A stretch of 64,000 nt of DNA from JAJDIA01 sp031555145 (GCA_031555145.1 JAVBUR010000007.1:1-64000), one strand, 5' to 3'. Counted from the first letter of the stretch, positions 9,475 through 18,825 are shown. Translations and numbers: made by a program. The notes: generated by a model from the letters alone, not told the origin.

Positions 9475-9645
9475 ATGAATGGATTCGTTAAAAACATCGG
9501 AGTGTTCGTTCTTCTGATTGGGGCTGCTATCCTGGCTGTTCCTTTTTTTAAAGGAGGTTTGACAAATACCTTGCTTATGGTAGGGATGGCAACTATGATC
9601 GTTGGCTATCTGGGCCACATTGTTATCAACCGGAAGGCTGAATAA
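9475..9645 (+). CDS. Small two-helix membrane protein
   Basis: A 56-residue ORF reading MNGFVKNIGVFVLLIGAAIL at the start and ending NRKAE. Two hydrophobic segments (about residues 8-23 and 33-49) are joined by a short FFKGGLTN turn, so it is a helical hairpin in the inner membrane. A strong terminator sits 26 bases after the stop, which supports a real, separately expressed gene. I do not recognise a named family; similar tiny proteins are common in Bacteroidales and usually uncharacterised. Confidence 0.72.
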   Translation: MNGFVKNIGVFVLLIGAAILAVPFFKGGLTNTLLMVGMATMIVGYLGHIVINRKAE

Positions 9646-9670
9646 GAAAGTCACTCAAATGAACAACATA

Positions 9671-9706
9671 AAAAAGCCCGGTATCTGTATGGTACCGGGC
9701 TTTTTT
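9671..9706 (+). terminator. Rho-independent terminator after the small membrane protein
   Basis: A perfect 9-bp stem, AGCCCGGTA with TACCGGGCT, around a short loop and flanked by A- and T-runs. It sits between convergent genes and may act in both directions. Confidence 0.9.
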
Positions 9707-9733
9707 ATGACGTCGCCGCTTATATGCAAGCGA

Positions 9734-10765
9734 CTATTCCTGCATCTCCAGCCATGTTCGGATACCTTCGATCAGCAGTTGATTCTCCGCGTCTGTTTGT
9801 GTAGACACACGGAAATACGCTTCATCCAATCCCTTAAAATTAGCGGCATCACGAATCAGGATTCCATACGTTGCAAGTAGGTATTTTTTCAGACTGGCAG
9901 CCGTACCTATTTTCAATCTGACAAGGAAAAACGTGGTAGCCGTAGGCACCACTTCGAGACCGTCGAGCTTGCTCAACTGATAGATCAACTCGGCTGTTTC
10001 CCGTTGCCATTTACGGATCGGCAGGGTAAACTGCGCCGGGTGTATCAGGATATATTTGCTTGCTTCGATTGCCATTGCATTGACCGACCATGGGATCAGG
10101 AATTTATTCAACTCCGCTGTAACAGCAGGCGCTGCAACCACATATCCAATCCGCAAACCCGGAATATTGTATGCCTTGGAGATCGATTGCACTAACACCA
10201 GGTTCTTATTCGTTTTTACATCCGACGGTTTCAATACCTCATCGGTGGTGAAGGCGGCATAGGCTTGATCAACAATAAAAAGCGTCTTACGGTTAGCGGC
10301 GATCAGCTTCAGCAGTTCCGTCCGGTGTGTCATTTTCCCATTCGGATTATTAGGGTTGCATATCCAGAACAAATCCTGGCCTTCGAGTGATATATCCGTC
10401 AGGTCGTCATTCGTTGAATAGTAACTGATCTCATGCTCATGCAGGCGGCAGGCATCTTCATATTCAGAGAATGTCGGCACCTCAATCATAGATTTGGCTC
10501 CCCGCCAAGCCTGTGCCAACAGGTAGAAAGCGGTCACCGATCCATTGGTTACCACCACATTATCTTCTTTTACTTCAAAACGGCGTGCCAGCAATCTTTT
10601 CAGCGAGCCGGCATCCGGATCGGGATATCGTGTAAGTTTATCAAACTGACCGGTTAAATGCTCAATCAGTTTATCCAGATTAGCACCATGCCAGACATTA
10701 GAACTAAAGTTACTCTTTACTTCTTCCGTTGTATTATAAAAGTCGTCACCGTGTCCCAACAACAT
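9734..10765 (-). CDS. PLP-dependent aminotransferase, HisC / CobD-like
   Basis: A 343-residue fold-type I PLP enzyme. The chosen start gives MLLGHGDDFYNT, and the GHG opening resembles threonine-phosphate decarboxylase (CobD) and related histidinol-phosphate aminotransferases; an in-frame ATG 45 bases upstream only adds a hydrophobic stretch. The core is intact: NPNNPNG (137-143), DQAYAAF with Asp166, and SISKAYNIPGLRIGY with the Schiff-base Lys197. The histidine operon in this window does not include hisC, so this could be the aminotransferase of that pathway, or a CobD-type enzyme of cobamide assembly. No cobalamin genes lie nearby, and sequence alone does not decide between them. Confidence 0.72.
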   Translation of the reverse strand: MLLGHGDDFYNTTEEVKSNFSSNVWHGANLDKLIEHLTGQFDKLTRYPDPDAGSLKRLLARRFEVKEDNVVVTNGSVTAFYLLAQAWRGAKSMIEVPTFSEYEDACRLHEHEISYYSTNDDLTDISLEGQDLFWICNPNNPNGKMTHRTELLKLIAANRKTLFIVDQAYAAFTTDEVLKPSDVKTNKNLVLVQSISKAYNIPGLRIGYVVAAPAVTAELNKFLIPWSVNAMAIEASKYILIHPAQFTLPIRKWQRETAELIYQLSKLDGLEVVPTATTFFLVRLKIGTAASLKKYLLATYGILIRDAANFKGLDEAYFRVSTQTDAENQLLIEGIRTWLEMQE

Positions 10766-10830
10766 AATCAATAAGGTTATCTGATGAATAATTCCATTTA
10801 AGAACAGCAAAAATACAAATCTTTTTGATT

Positions 10831-13815
10831 CTAAGGCTCAATTGCCTTATAGATTGCATCCTGAATACGCGGGCGAATATCTAAGGAACCCAGCTTATTG
10901 TTAGCTCGTGTCGGGTTTACCCGATTCGTCAGGAAAATATAAATCAAACGGCTATCCGGATCAATCCAGAAGCAGGTGCCCGTATAACCGGTATGCCCAT
11001 ATACGGAAGCCGGAGCCAAAGCACCACAAGGCGAAGCATTGGTATTGCCGATCTGCGGCTTATCAAACCCCAGCCCGCGTCGGCTGTTCGGACTCTTACT
11101 CTGTGTGAACAGACGGCTGGTTTCTTCCGACAGGTAGCGGTCGCCTCCATAGACTCCCTGGTTCAGGTACATCTGCAATAATTTCGCCAGGTCATTGGCA
11201 GTAGAGAACAAACCGGCATTACCCGACACGCCCCCCTGGAAAGCAGCCGCTTCGTCGTGCACATATCCCCGCAACAACTGGTGGCGAACGAAATCATCCT
11301 GCTCAGTTGGCACGATCCGGGTAGAGTCCATCCGCTGCAACGGATTATACGTTATCTTCCGGGCACCCAGCCGGTCATAAAATGCTGTACGAAGCAACTG
11401 ATCCATGGGCATACCCATCTGATTTTCCACCATCATCTTCAGCATGATAAAATTGACACAACTATACACATACCGGCCACGGGTCGTCAGCTTTGAGTCG
11501 CAGATATCTCTCATGATGGTATCACGAAATGAATCATGCACATAAAAATCACGTGCCACCTGGGTGGTGAAACCCGGTTTGGATGTTTCCGACACAATCG
11601 ACGGCAGCCAGGTAAAATCGTTCCTCACCCAGGTAGATGCATCGAACCGAACCGGATGCGTGGCATTCTGCACTTTACTGTACAAACTACCGGTATAACT
11701 CTGTTTGTCGATGGCATCGAGATAGAAGGAGATCGTAGGTACTACACCCGACTGATGATACAATAACTCCCGAATGGTCAGATCCTGCTTGTTCGAACCC
11801 TTTAGTTCGGGCACATAATCCGATATTTTACTGTTCAGCGTAAACTTCTTCTCGTCATACGCTTTCATCACAGCGGGGAGTGTTCCGGTTGCTTTCGAGA
11901 CAGAAGCCAGGTCGTAGACCGACTCATTCGTCACAGGTTGTTTCTTTGTATAATCAAAGTGGCCGAACGACCGTTGATATACCACCATTCCATCCTTTGC
12001 CACCAATAACTGGGCGCCCGGAAAGGCCTTCTCATCCAACCCTTCCTGTACAATCTTATTGATCACATCCAATCGTTCAGGATTCAATCCCACTTCCTGC
12101 GGTTCATGATAACCTAATCGTATCTTTTCGGTAAAGATACCCGTTCCGGCAAAATACATATCCGGTATTGACACTGGCAGTTTCCCTTTCGCGGCAATAC
12201 CGCCAAATACCGCCTGGGCGGCAAACTCCTGTGCCAACGGAGTTGTTTCATAGGCCATGATCACTGCTTTTGCCTGCTGGATACTTTTGTGATAATCCCG
12301 CATAAAGTAGGGCAAGGTAAAAAAGGCATACACCAGTTCTTTCTTTGCAGCCAATTGCTGCAATTGGGCACTTTCAGGTATCCGTACCGTATGGACGCCA
12401 CAGATGATCACGTCAAAAGCATCCAATTGACTATACACCTTCTGTATCTGTGCAGCCGTAGCCGTGCGGGCAATGCTGAAGCATGCAATCGTATCATACT
12501 TATTGGCATATTGCTGAAACTCGTTTCCATCACTCTCCCCAATCGATAATACGGCTATACGTTTCTTATCCAACTGTTTTACAGGCAAATATCCATCTTG
12601 GTTCTTCAATAGGGTAATCGCATCCGCATTCAGTTTAGCGGCCAACCAAGCGGCATGAGGGGTATTCAATCGCTCCGACAAGCCTTTCAACTCAATGGGT
12701 TTATACGTATTCAGCCCTACGATATACTTGTATTGAAGTATCTTCCGACACTTAGCCTCAATATCTTTTTTGTCCAGATCCCCTGACTCTATCGCCGCTT
12801 TCACGGCGGCAAAATCATTGATGGGAGCCGCTGACGCCAGCAGGATATCGTTTCCTGCCGCCAATGCTTTCACACAAGGATTATCCGCACTTTTAGGCGA
12901 GGCGCCCTTCATGGCCAGCGCATCGGTAAAGCATAATCCGGTAAAACCAAGTTCCTGCTGCAAAAGGCCGGTCACAATCGGACGAGAGAAGGATGCAGCC
13001 TTGCCCGGTGTCTTATCCAACGCCGGCACATACAGGTGTCCGGTCATCATACCGGCAAAACCTTCATATATATAACGTTTGAAAGGAAGCAACTCGACAC
13101 TGTCCAGCCGTTTGCGGTCGTGCCGGATAGCTGGCAAGGTATAATGCGAATCATCCGCCGAATCGCCATGACCGGGAAAGTGCTTCGCCACCGACATCAC
13201 TCCCAGGCTTTCCAATCCACGTGCATAAGCAATCCCTTTTTCAGAAACAGCATCCGGATCTTCACCAAACGAGCGAAGGCCGATCACAGGGTTATCTACA
13301 TTGCTGTTGACATCCATGTCCGGGGCAAAATTAATATGAATTCCCATCTCACGGCATTGCCGGGCTACCTCTTTCCCATAAGCTTCAATCAGTTTTGTAT
13401 CTTCAATAGCCCCCAGCATCATGTTCTTCGGGAAGCGTGTAGTACCACTCAATCGCATCGAAAGCCCCCATTCACCGTCGAGCGATACCAGCATCGGCAC
13501 TGTCGAAGCTTTTTGCAACCGGTTGGTCACATCGGCCTGTGTAGTTGGATTCCCTTTATGGAAAAGGATACCTCCAATCTTCACCTCGTTTACATACCGT
13601 TGCAATCGTTGCATATTACGTGTATCCGACGTCGGATTGGCAATCACCATAAACAATTGGCCGATACGTTCATCAACACTCATCTTCGCATATACCGAAT
13701 CTACCCAGCGGTTCATCCGGTCTTTATCTGCTTTTCGATATAACTCAGGAATCGTCTGTCCGAAGACAGCGAAGGAACAAACGCAACTGAGTAGGCAAAC
13801 AAAAATTCGTCTCAT
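10831..13815 (-). CDS. Fusion of GH3 beta-N-acetylhexosaminidase and beta-lactamase-type serine hydrolase
   Basis: A 994-residue exported protein with a signal peptide ending near VFGQ. Residues about 30-360 are a NagZ-type GH3 domain: KHFPGHGDSADDSH (211-224) is the NagZ catalytic loop, and Asp298 in CFTDALAMKG is the expected nucleophile. A C-terminal GH3-like domain runs to about 560. Residues about 575-990 are a class C beta-lactamase/DD-peptidase fold with SVSK (Ser638, Lys641) and HTG late in the protein. The second motif reads YSC (784-786), where Tyr-Ser-Asp/Asn is usual, so catalysis of this half may be altered. The pairing suggests combined action on muropeptides or peptidoglycan fragments in the periplasm; that is inference from family. 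Its start faces the NIPSNAP gene. Confidence 0.87.
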   Translation of the reverse strand: MRRIFVCLLSCVCSFAVFGQTIPELYRKADKDRMNRWVDSVYAKMSVDERIGQLFMVIANPTSDTRNMQRLQRYVNEVKIGGILFHKGNPTTQADVTNRLQKASTVPMLVSLDGEWGLSMRLSGTTRFPKNMMLGAIEDTKLIEAYGKEVARQCREMGIHINFAPDMDVNSNVDNPVIGLRSFGEDPDAVSEKGIAYARGLESLGVMSVAKHFPGHGDSADDSHYTLPAIRHDRKRLDSVELLPFKRYIYEGFAGMMTGHLYVPALDKTPGKAASFSRPIVTGLLQQELGFTGLCFTDALAMKGASPKSADNPCVKALAAGNDILLASAAPINDFAAVKAAIESGDLDKKDIEAKCRKILQYKYIVGLNTYKPIELKGLSERLNTPHAAWLAAKLNADAITLLKNQDGYLPVKQLDKKRIAVLSIGESDGNEFQQYANKYDTIACFSIARTATAAQIQKVYSQLDAFDVIICGVHTVRIPESAQLQQLAAKKELVYAFFTLPYFMRDYHKSIQQAKAVIMAYETTPLAQEFAAQAVFGGIAAKGKLPVSIPDMYFAGTGIFTEKIRLGYHEPQEVGLNPERLDVINKIVQEGLDEKAFPGAQLLVAKDGMVVYQRSFGHFDYTKKQPVTNESVYDLASVSKATGTLPAVMKAYDEKKFTLNSKISDYVPELKGSNKQDLTIRELLYHQSGVVPTISFYLDAIDKQSYTGSLYSKVQNATHPVRFDASTWVRNDFTWLPSIVSETSKPGFTTQVARDFYVHDSFRDTIMRDICDSKLTTRGRYVYSCVNFIMLKMMVENQMGMPMDQLLRTAFYDRLGARKITYNPLQRMDSTRIVPTEQDDFVRHQLLRGYVHDEAAAFQGGVSGNAGLFSTANDLAKLLQMYLNQGVYGGDRYLSEETSRLFTQSKSPNSRRGLGFDKPQIGNTNASPCGALAPASVYGHTGYTGTCFWIDPDSRLIYIFLTNRVNPTRANNKLGSLDIRPRIQDAIYKAIEP

Positions 13816-13841
13816 CTGATCTTCTTAGATTATTTCACCAT

Positions 13842-13877
13842 CAAAGGTACTATATTTCTATAATATCGCTACCTTTG
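13842..13877. promoter_or_regulatory. Divergent -7 elements between the GH3 fusion and NIPSNAP genes
   Basis: TACCTTTG on the plus strand (13870-13877) points to the NIPSNAP gene, and TACCTTTG on the minus strand (13849 down to 13842) points to the GH3 fusion. Both match TAnnTTTG and lie 26-41 bases before their starts. The -33 boxes are not clear. Confidence 0.5.
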
Positions 13878-13917
13878 AATCTGATAGCCTAATCAAAAAA
13901 ATCTAATTCCCAGTCCT

Positions 13918-14691
13918 ATGCAACGACGAAATTTCATGAAACTGGCCGGAGCGTTAGCCATCACTCCAACCGTCAGTCGCGCTGAAAGCTTACAGACAAG
14001 CGCTTTATCTCCGACAAAGGAAATATATGAATGGCGGATTTACAGCCTGACAGGCGATGGTTCTTCACTGGATACTTTCTTCAAAGACGCACTGATCCCT
14101 GCCTACAATCGAAAAAAAATAAAGGTCGGCGCCTTCAAACCATTCAAGGAGGAAAATCCCGATAAGCGTTATTTGCTATTGATTTATCCGGATATCACTA
14201 CATTCCATGCCGTCAAAAACAAATTGTGGAAAGATAAGACCTTCTTGAAAGACGCTCAACCGTTCTTCGACACGACTGCTCCGTCCCCAGTGTATACCAG
14301 CTTCGAAGGATACTTGTGCGAGGCTTTCGACAAGATACCTATTCATCGTCATCCCGACAAAGACCGTAGCTTGCTTGAACTACGTATCTACCACAGCCCC
14401 AATGAAGAGGCTAACCAACGCAAAATACGTATGTTCAACAGGGATGAGATCGACGTGTTCGACAAGGTTGGCATCAATTCCGTATGCTATGGTGAGATCC
14501 TGGCAGGAAGGCACATGCCCGCTCTCGCCTATCTTACCTGGTACAAAGATGAGACCACCCGCGCCGATGCATGGAAAGCCTTCGGCGGACATCCCGACTG
14601 GCAACGGATCAGCAAGCTGCCCGAATATGCTTATACAGCGACCAATAACCAGAGTATCCTGCTTGCACCGCAACCCTGGTCACAAATCTGA
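13918..14691 (+). CDS. NIPSNAP-family protein with a Tat-like leader
   Basis: A 257-residue protein. The leader MQRRNFMKLAGALAITPTVSRA has an RRNFMK motif, resembling a Tat signal. The body carries two ferredoxin-like NIPSNAP-type units: one opens with EIYEWRIYSL and another with LLELRIYHSP, and both share the I-Y-x-W/L-R pattern of the family. Bacterial NIPSNAP proteins of this kind are exported and uncharacterised; no catalytic residues are known. It is transcribed alone and ends in a strong terminator. Confidence 0.85.
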   Translation: MQRRNFMKLAGALAITPTVSRAESLQTSALSPTKEIYEWRIYSLTGDGSSLDTFFKDALIPAYNRKKIKVGAFKPFKEENPDKRYLLLIYPDITTFHAVKNKLWKDKTFLKDAQPFFDTTAPSPVYTSFEGYLCEAFDKIPIHRHPDKDRSLLELRIYHSPNEEANQRKIRMFNRDEIDVFDKVGINSVCYGEILAGRHMPALAYLTWYKDETTRADAWKAFGGHPDWQRISKLPEYAYTATNNQSILLAPQPWSQI

Positions 14692-14692
14692 T

Positions 14693-14734
14693 AAAAAAGA
14701 AAGGGCATCCACTACAGGACGCCCTTTCTTTTTT
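14693..14734 (+). terminator. Rho-independent terminator after the NIPSNAP gene
   Basis: An AAAGAAAGGGC arm pairs with GCCCTTTCTTT, followed by a T-run. It starts two bases after the stop codon. Confidence 0.9.
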
Positions 14735-15071
14735 GAAAAACATACATTTAATAGTATTGGTTCCGAAGGGCCATACCCTTTATTGAATTGTTCTATCGTT
14801 GCCTAATTAAAATTACATTTAGCAAAAATATTTTTCGCAATTGTGTAATTACTTTATAATCATACACATGCTTCATGTAACCACATCACAAAGGTGCAGC
14901 TTATTTTCACGTCATCATGCATGGTATTCATCTCAAGAAATCCTGTTTTTGTAAAATGGTACTCTTTTTTACAAAACCGGACACCATTCTCCCAAAGCCG
15001 CCTATTGTACCATTTTTCACATTCGCTTAACAAATCGTATATCCATAGTTAAAAATCAGCTGAATTTGAAG
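14735..15071. other. AT-rich intergenic region with interlocked inverted repeats
   Basis: It lies between two convergent genes, so it is not a promoter for either. TTTTGTAAA (14947-14955) pairs with TTTACAAAA (14968-14976), and the overlapping AAAATGGTAC (14953-14962) pairs with GTACCATTTT (15007-15016), so the two pairings compete. ACAAATCGTATA at 15030-15041 recurs upstream of the neighbouring AraC gene. No ORF is supported. A small RNA is possible but unproven. Confidence 0.4.
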
Positions 15072-16274
15072 TTAGATATTATCTCTCCGCCACTCAACAA
15101 ATGTGACTCCTGTTTGCTGCCTGAACATGCGACTAAAGGCTGAGGCACTGGAGAATCCTGCCTTTTCAGCAATTTGTACCTGAGTAAATTGAGGATTAGA
15201 ACGCATTAAGTCTTGTGCATATTCAATCCTTCGATAATTGATACAATCAGAAAACGAACAATCAAATTCCTCATTGATCATACGTGATATGTAAGTACGG
15301 TTAGTATGCATCATACGCGCCACATCATCCATACGCAAGTTGTATTGCAGAAAGATCTGTTCTTCGTTCATGAGTTTCTCAAATACCGCCAGTAATTCCG
15401 TATATTTTTTACCACTCATTTCTCCACTTAACTTTTCGGCCGGTATTAAATCGGGGGAATCAAAGTGCAACGCATCTGCTTCCAGATCTGCTTTCTCCAA
15501 TTCTTCAGCCAGGGTTTGAACCGTATAGCCCATCTTATAGGCATTATAACCCATAAAAGAAATCAAAACAACCCAACTAATCATGTGAAAAACCAGGAAC
15601 AGGGACTGCTCATTATAATAAAACCGCCCTCTGTAAGTAGATAAGGAAAGTACAAGTATAAGACAGCCTCCCATCAGCAAGGCACGGTAATTCTCCAATG
15701 ATTTTCCTTCCAGGTTTGAGTAAAAATCGCTCAACCGTTCCCGATAATGTATCAACCGGACGGCAGCATAGATCAGCACAAAGATCATTTGTGCCAACAC
15801 CAAGATGGAGTATACCGGGCCACTGATGATAGCCATTATCTGTTCTGTTCCCGACAAGTCTGTCGGAGCGCCTCGGCTTTGGACCAGATCCCGCACATGA
15901 GCCACCGCCTGGTCCTCCCCAATTGACAGGTAGAGAGTAGCTATAGCTCCCCCGATAATAAAGGCTGGCGCCAACCATATATACATCTTCCAACTAAATG
16001 GCTTTTCATTTGTGAGCGAACGGAAGCAGAAATAAAGAAGTGCTGGCAATAAAAGAGTCGAAAAAGCTTCAAGCACTTCGAGCTTATAAAACAACGAATA
16101 GTTATTCACCCCGGAAAAGAAAAATCCCCAGACCGAAGTACTTATTGCCATAGCAATAAGTGAAAAAACCCATATCTGCTGCGAAAGATGGTTTTTCTTA
16201 GAACGAATACCTATAGCTATAGCCCAAAACAGACACGCTATACAGGGTAATGACATGACTAAATAATACAACAT
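15072..16274 (-). CDS. Membrane-anchored AraC-family regulator
   Basis: A 400-residue protein. About seven hydrophobic segments fill residues 1-230, followed by a short linker and a C-terminal AraC/XylS DNA-binding domain with two helix-turn-helices (DVARMMHTNRTYISRMINEE, then VQIAEKAGFSSASAFSRMFR). A membrane sensor joined to AraC HTHs is a recognised Bacteroidetes architecture, but the ligand is unknown. I start at 16274 (MLYYLVMSL) rather than 16337 because the longer form overlaps the upstream gene and puts charged residues before TM1. The next gene upstream has the same architecture. Confidence 0.8.
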   Translation of the reverse strand: MLYYLVMSLPCIACLFWAIAIGIRSKKNHLSQQIWVFSLIAMAISTSVWGFFFSGVNNYSLFYKLEVLEAFSTLLLPALLYFCFRSLTNEKPFSWKMYIWLAPAFIIGGAIATLYLSIGEDQAVAHVRDLVQSRGAPTDLSGTEQIMAIISGPVYSILVLAQMIFVLIYAAVRLIHYRERLSDFYSNLEGKSLENYRALLMGGCLILVLSLSTYRGRFYYNEQSLFLVFHMISWVVLISFMGYNAYKMGYTVQTLAEELEKADLEADALHFDSPDLIPAEKLSGEMSGKKYTELLAVFEKLMNEEQIFLQYNLRMDDVARMMHTNRTYISRMINEEFDCSFSDCINYRRIEYAQDLMRSNPQFTQVQIAEKAGFSSASAFSRMFRQQTGVTFVEWRRDNI

Positions 16275-16314
16275 TGACTTAAAGGTTTTAATCCTGTTAA
16301 AAAAGCACAACCTA

Positions 16315-17409
16315 TTACGCCTGGTACAACTGCTCAATGTACTCCGACGGAGTTACACTTTCATAGTTGGAAAAAAGACGGTAAAAAGTGGTACGGGATC
16401 GAAATCCACATTTATACATCAGTTCCTTTACGGAAGAATCATGTCCGGCATGCGCCAATTGTTTGAAATGCTCTATCCGGACATAATTGATAAATTCACG
16501 GTACCCGGAGAACCCTCCATCCTTGATCGCGGCAATCACCAGGGACTGTCTAGTACTCATATCCTTAGCCAGCTCAGCTAAAGAATAGTCAGGCCGTATA
16601 AACGGACGATAGTCATTCAGATAAACATTTATACGGGAATAGAGTATTTCTTCCATTGATTCTTCATTAGGGGGTGAAGCCTTAATCTGTTTCTCATGCA
16701 CAGAAAGGGGATCCTCATACAGCAGGAACATGACAGAAAAGCACAAACTAAACGCAATCACAACGATACCATACGTGAAAAAGATAAAGTCATTACCAAA
16801 CAGGGTAAAAGCGATATAATAAGCCAGGATGAACAGGGCGGAAAAAATGTAAAAGTTCATAAACGGAGTAGCCTTGCGGCTCCCAATTATACCTCCTGTA
16901 AAAAGTGGAATCAGGAAATAGCAACATGGGATAATCACTGTGAATACAAATAGAATCAAACGCAGGCGTACGTCAAGAAGGCCGATATGCTGTATGATAG
17001 CGTGTAATGAATCCAAGGGAGTTATGGTTCCGTTAAACAGCCAATAACAGACGGCTACGATTGTCACCATACCAACCGGAATGGATAATACAGTCAGCCG
17101 CAAGCTTGTCAAATAGCCGGGACGCAATGACGACAGGGGGAACAATGAAGCCACATAAGCCAACACCACCCACTTTACCATACGATGCAGCAATAACAAC
17201 TCATTTCTGGCAGGTAAATCTGAAGACACCGTATGATAAACGAAAAGCCACCTCACATTATCAACGAGAAAAATCAATGCCAGCGCACTGACCAAAACTC
17301 CTAAAGCAAGACGCATTCGATTATCATGCCTCTTAATAATAAGAAGCACGCCCAATACAAGCGCAATAAAATCTAAGCCTGTTTCTGTTAACAGCAAAAA
17401 ATACTTCAT
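16315..17409 (-). CDS. Membrane-anchored AraC-family regulator (second of a pair)
   Basis: A 364-residue protein with several membrane segments in residues 1-235 and a C-terminal AraC-type DNA-binding domain (YSLAELAKDMSTRQSLVIAA, then KELMYKCGFRSRTTFYRLFS). The C-terminal PSEYIEQL is the usual AraC ending. It is transcribed just ahead of the other AraC-type gene with about 40 bases between them, so the two form an operon and probably a duplicated or hetero-acting sensor pair. Direct repeats spaced 21 bp lie 170-200 bases upstream. No signal or target is known. Confidence 0.8.
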   Translation of the reverse strand: MKYFLLLTETGLDFIALVLGVLLIIKRHDNRMRLALGVLVSALALIFLVDNVRWLFVYHTVSSDLPARNELLLLHRMVKWVVLAYVASLFPLSSLRPGYLTSLRLTVLSIPVGMVTIVAVCYWLFNGTITPLDSLHAIIQHIGLLDVRLRLILFVFTVIIPCCYFLIPLFTGGIIGSRKATPFMNFYIFSALFILAYYIAFTLFGNDFIFFTYGIVVIAFSLCFSVMFLLYEDPLSVHEKQIKASPPNEESMEEILYSRINVYLNDYRPFIRPDYSLAELAKDMSTRQSLVIAAIKDGGFSGYREFINYVRIEHFKQLAHAGHDSSVKELMYKCGFRSRTTFYRLFSNYESVTPSEYIEQLYQA

Positions 17410-17578
17410 AGCCTATCTTTTGGATTATAAATAATCCATTCTACATAATAACGCCAGGCATGACCTCCAACAACAATAGACAAAAACACATAAAGGAAAT
17501 CAAACTATCCATCCAAGCATTCTACAAAAATACAATTGAATCGGGAGCAAACGCTTAATGCTGCGTACAATTAAGTTG

Positions 17579-17611
17579 ACAAATCGTATAATTTAGTTAT
17601 CAAATTGTATA
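17579..17611. promoter_or_regulatory. Direct repeats spaced 21 bp, candidate AraC-type operator
   Basis: ACAAATCGTATA (17579-17590) is followed by TCAAATTGTATA (17600-17611), 10 of 12 positions identical and start-to-start spacing of 21 bp, the spacing of AraC half-sites. A third exact copy of ACAAATCGTATA lies at 15030-15041, on the far side of the AraC gene pair, also followed by TAGTTA within a few bases. Autoregulation is inferred. Confidence 0.45.
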
Positions 17612-17655
17612 AAAAGAACAAGCAAGGCACTTGAAAAAGACAGATGGCTGACTTT

Positions 17656-18825
17656 TCACCCCAAATGAAAAGTATAGTCGTTCTTACCCCTGAAAAGACG
17701 GTAGAAGCGGATGTATTGATTAAACAAGGGACGGAATACTTCAAAGAGAATCACCTCGCCAATGGGCGACACCTGACGTAATAACCGGGCCGATTTACAC
17801 AAGACGATCGTTTTCACAATATACCGCAACAAATATAACAACAACACCAATACAGTCAACAACCAGTTACCATTCAAGCCCACCAATCCACCAACGATAA
17901 CTGCCGCTAAAAACAAAAAGAATGTAACGCTCTCTATCCGGTAGAAAGAAAGCATACCACCCTTATAATGAGATTGGGTAGCTGCACGCGACACTTTCAT
18001 TTCCTTCCATACTTTAAAATGCTCAACCGGCATCATCTCGGTAATACCCTCTCCGCCATAGGAAACAGTGGTATTATGCCGGTCGGCATACTTATTAACA
18101 AACAGATCATCGTCACCAGCATGCAGGCTCAATGTCTTAGAAAAGCCTCCATCCCGGAAAAAGAGAGATTTCCGATACGAGAGATTTCGCCCATTACCGG
18201 TAAAGGGACGGCGGATAAGCGCCGACGACAGCATCTGTAATCCGGAGATCAGGTTATCATAGGCAATAAAGCGGTGCATAAAACTATCATGCCCGGCATA
18301 AGCACAATAACCTAACACAATATCGGTTTGTTCAGTATATTGGCGTGCCATAGAGGCGACCCAGGTTTTACTCATCGGGCGACAATTGGCTTCAGTAAAC
18401 AATATCACATCATAGTTGGCAGCCTTGATACCAACAGTAAGCGCCAGTTTCTTCCGGCTCAGATATTTTGCTTCTTCCGGAATGTAGGTATGATAAAGGT
18501 GTCCGTAATCCTGTTCAAAGCGTTTCAACACATTATCACTCTCGTCGGTCGAGCCATCGTTCACCACAATGACTTCGTATTCCGGATATTCCTGCGCGAG
18601 CAAAGCCGGCAGGTTAGCAGACAAGTTATCGGATTCATTCTTGGCATACACCACAATCGACACGGGAGGCATGGGGACAGAATCGTCCGGTTGTTGCTGT
18701 TTACGTGCCTTACACAGCGGCCGTGCATACGAAACCAACCAATACAATAACTGGATCACGAACAATCCCAGTGCAACTCCTCCCAAGAGCCATTCAAGTG
18801 GTGTAAAAACAAGCAGTTCTTTCAT
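17656..18825 (-). CDS. Family 2 glycosyltransferase, membrane-bound
   Basis: A 389-residue protein. An N-terminal membrane segment (about residues 12-32) precedes a GT-A domain: PPVSIVVYAKNES opens the fold, VIVVNDGSTDES is the nucleotide-sugar motif, and TEANCRP replaces the usual DAD with a divergent acceptor-side loop (LFTEANC). Two or more hydrophobic segments occupy about residues 295-345. This is the layout of processive or lipid-linked GT2 enzymes that act at the inner membrane. Sugar and acceptor cannot be told. It follows lysA on the same strand by 27 bases, but a functional link is not evident. Confidence 0.82.
   Translation of the reverse strand: MKELLVFTPLEWLLGGVALGLFVIQLLYWLVSYARPLCKARKQQQPDDSVPMPPVSIVVYAKNESDNLSANLPALLAQEYPEYEVIVVNDGSTDESDNVLKRFEQDYGHLYHTYIPEEAKYLSRKKLALTVGIKAANYDVILFTEANCRPMSKTWVASMARQYTEQTDIVLGYCAYAGHDSFMHRFIAYDNLISGLQMLSSALIRRPFTGNGRNLSYRKSLFFRDGGFSKTLSLHAGDDDLFVNKYADRHNTTVSYGGEGITEMMPVEHFKVWKEMKVSRAATQSHYKGGMLSFYRIESVTFFLFLAAVIVGGLVGLNGNWLLTVLVLLLYLLRYIVKTIVLCKSARLLRQVSPIGEVILFEVFRPLFNQYIRFYRLFRGKNDYTFHLG

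Noticed and set aside
10908..13743. Several long plus-strand frames across the GH3 fusion
   Set aside because: They are antisense shadows of a well-supported gene, with rare-residue composition and no motifs.
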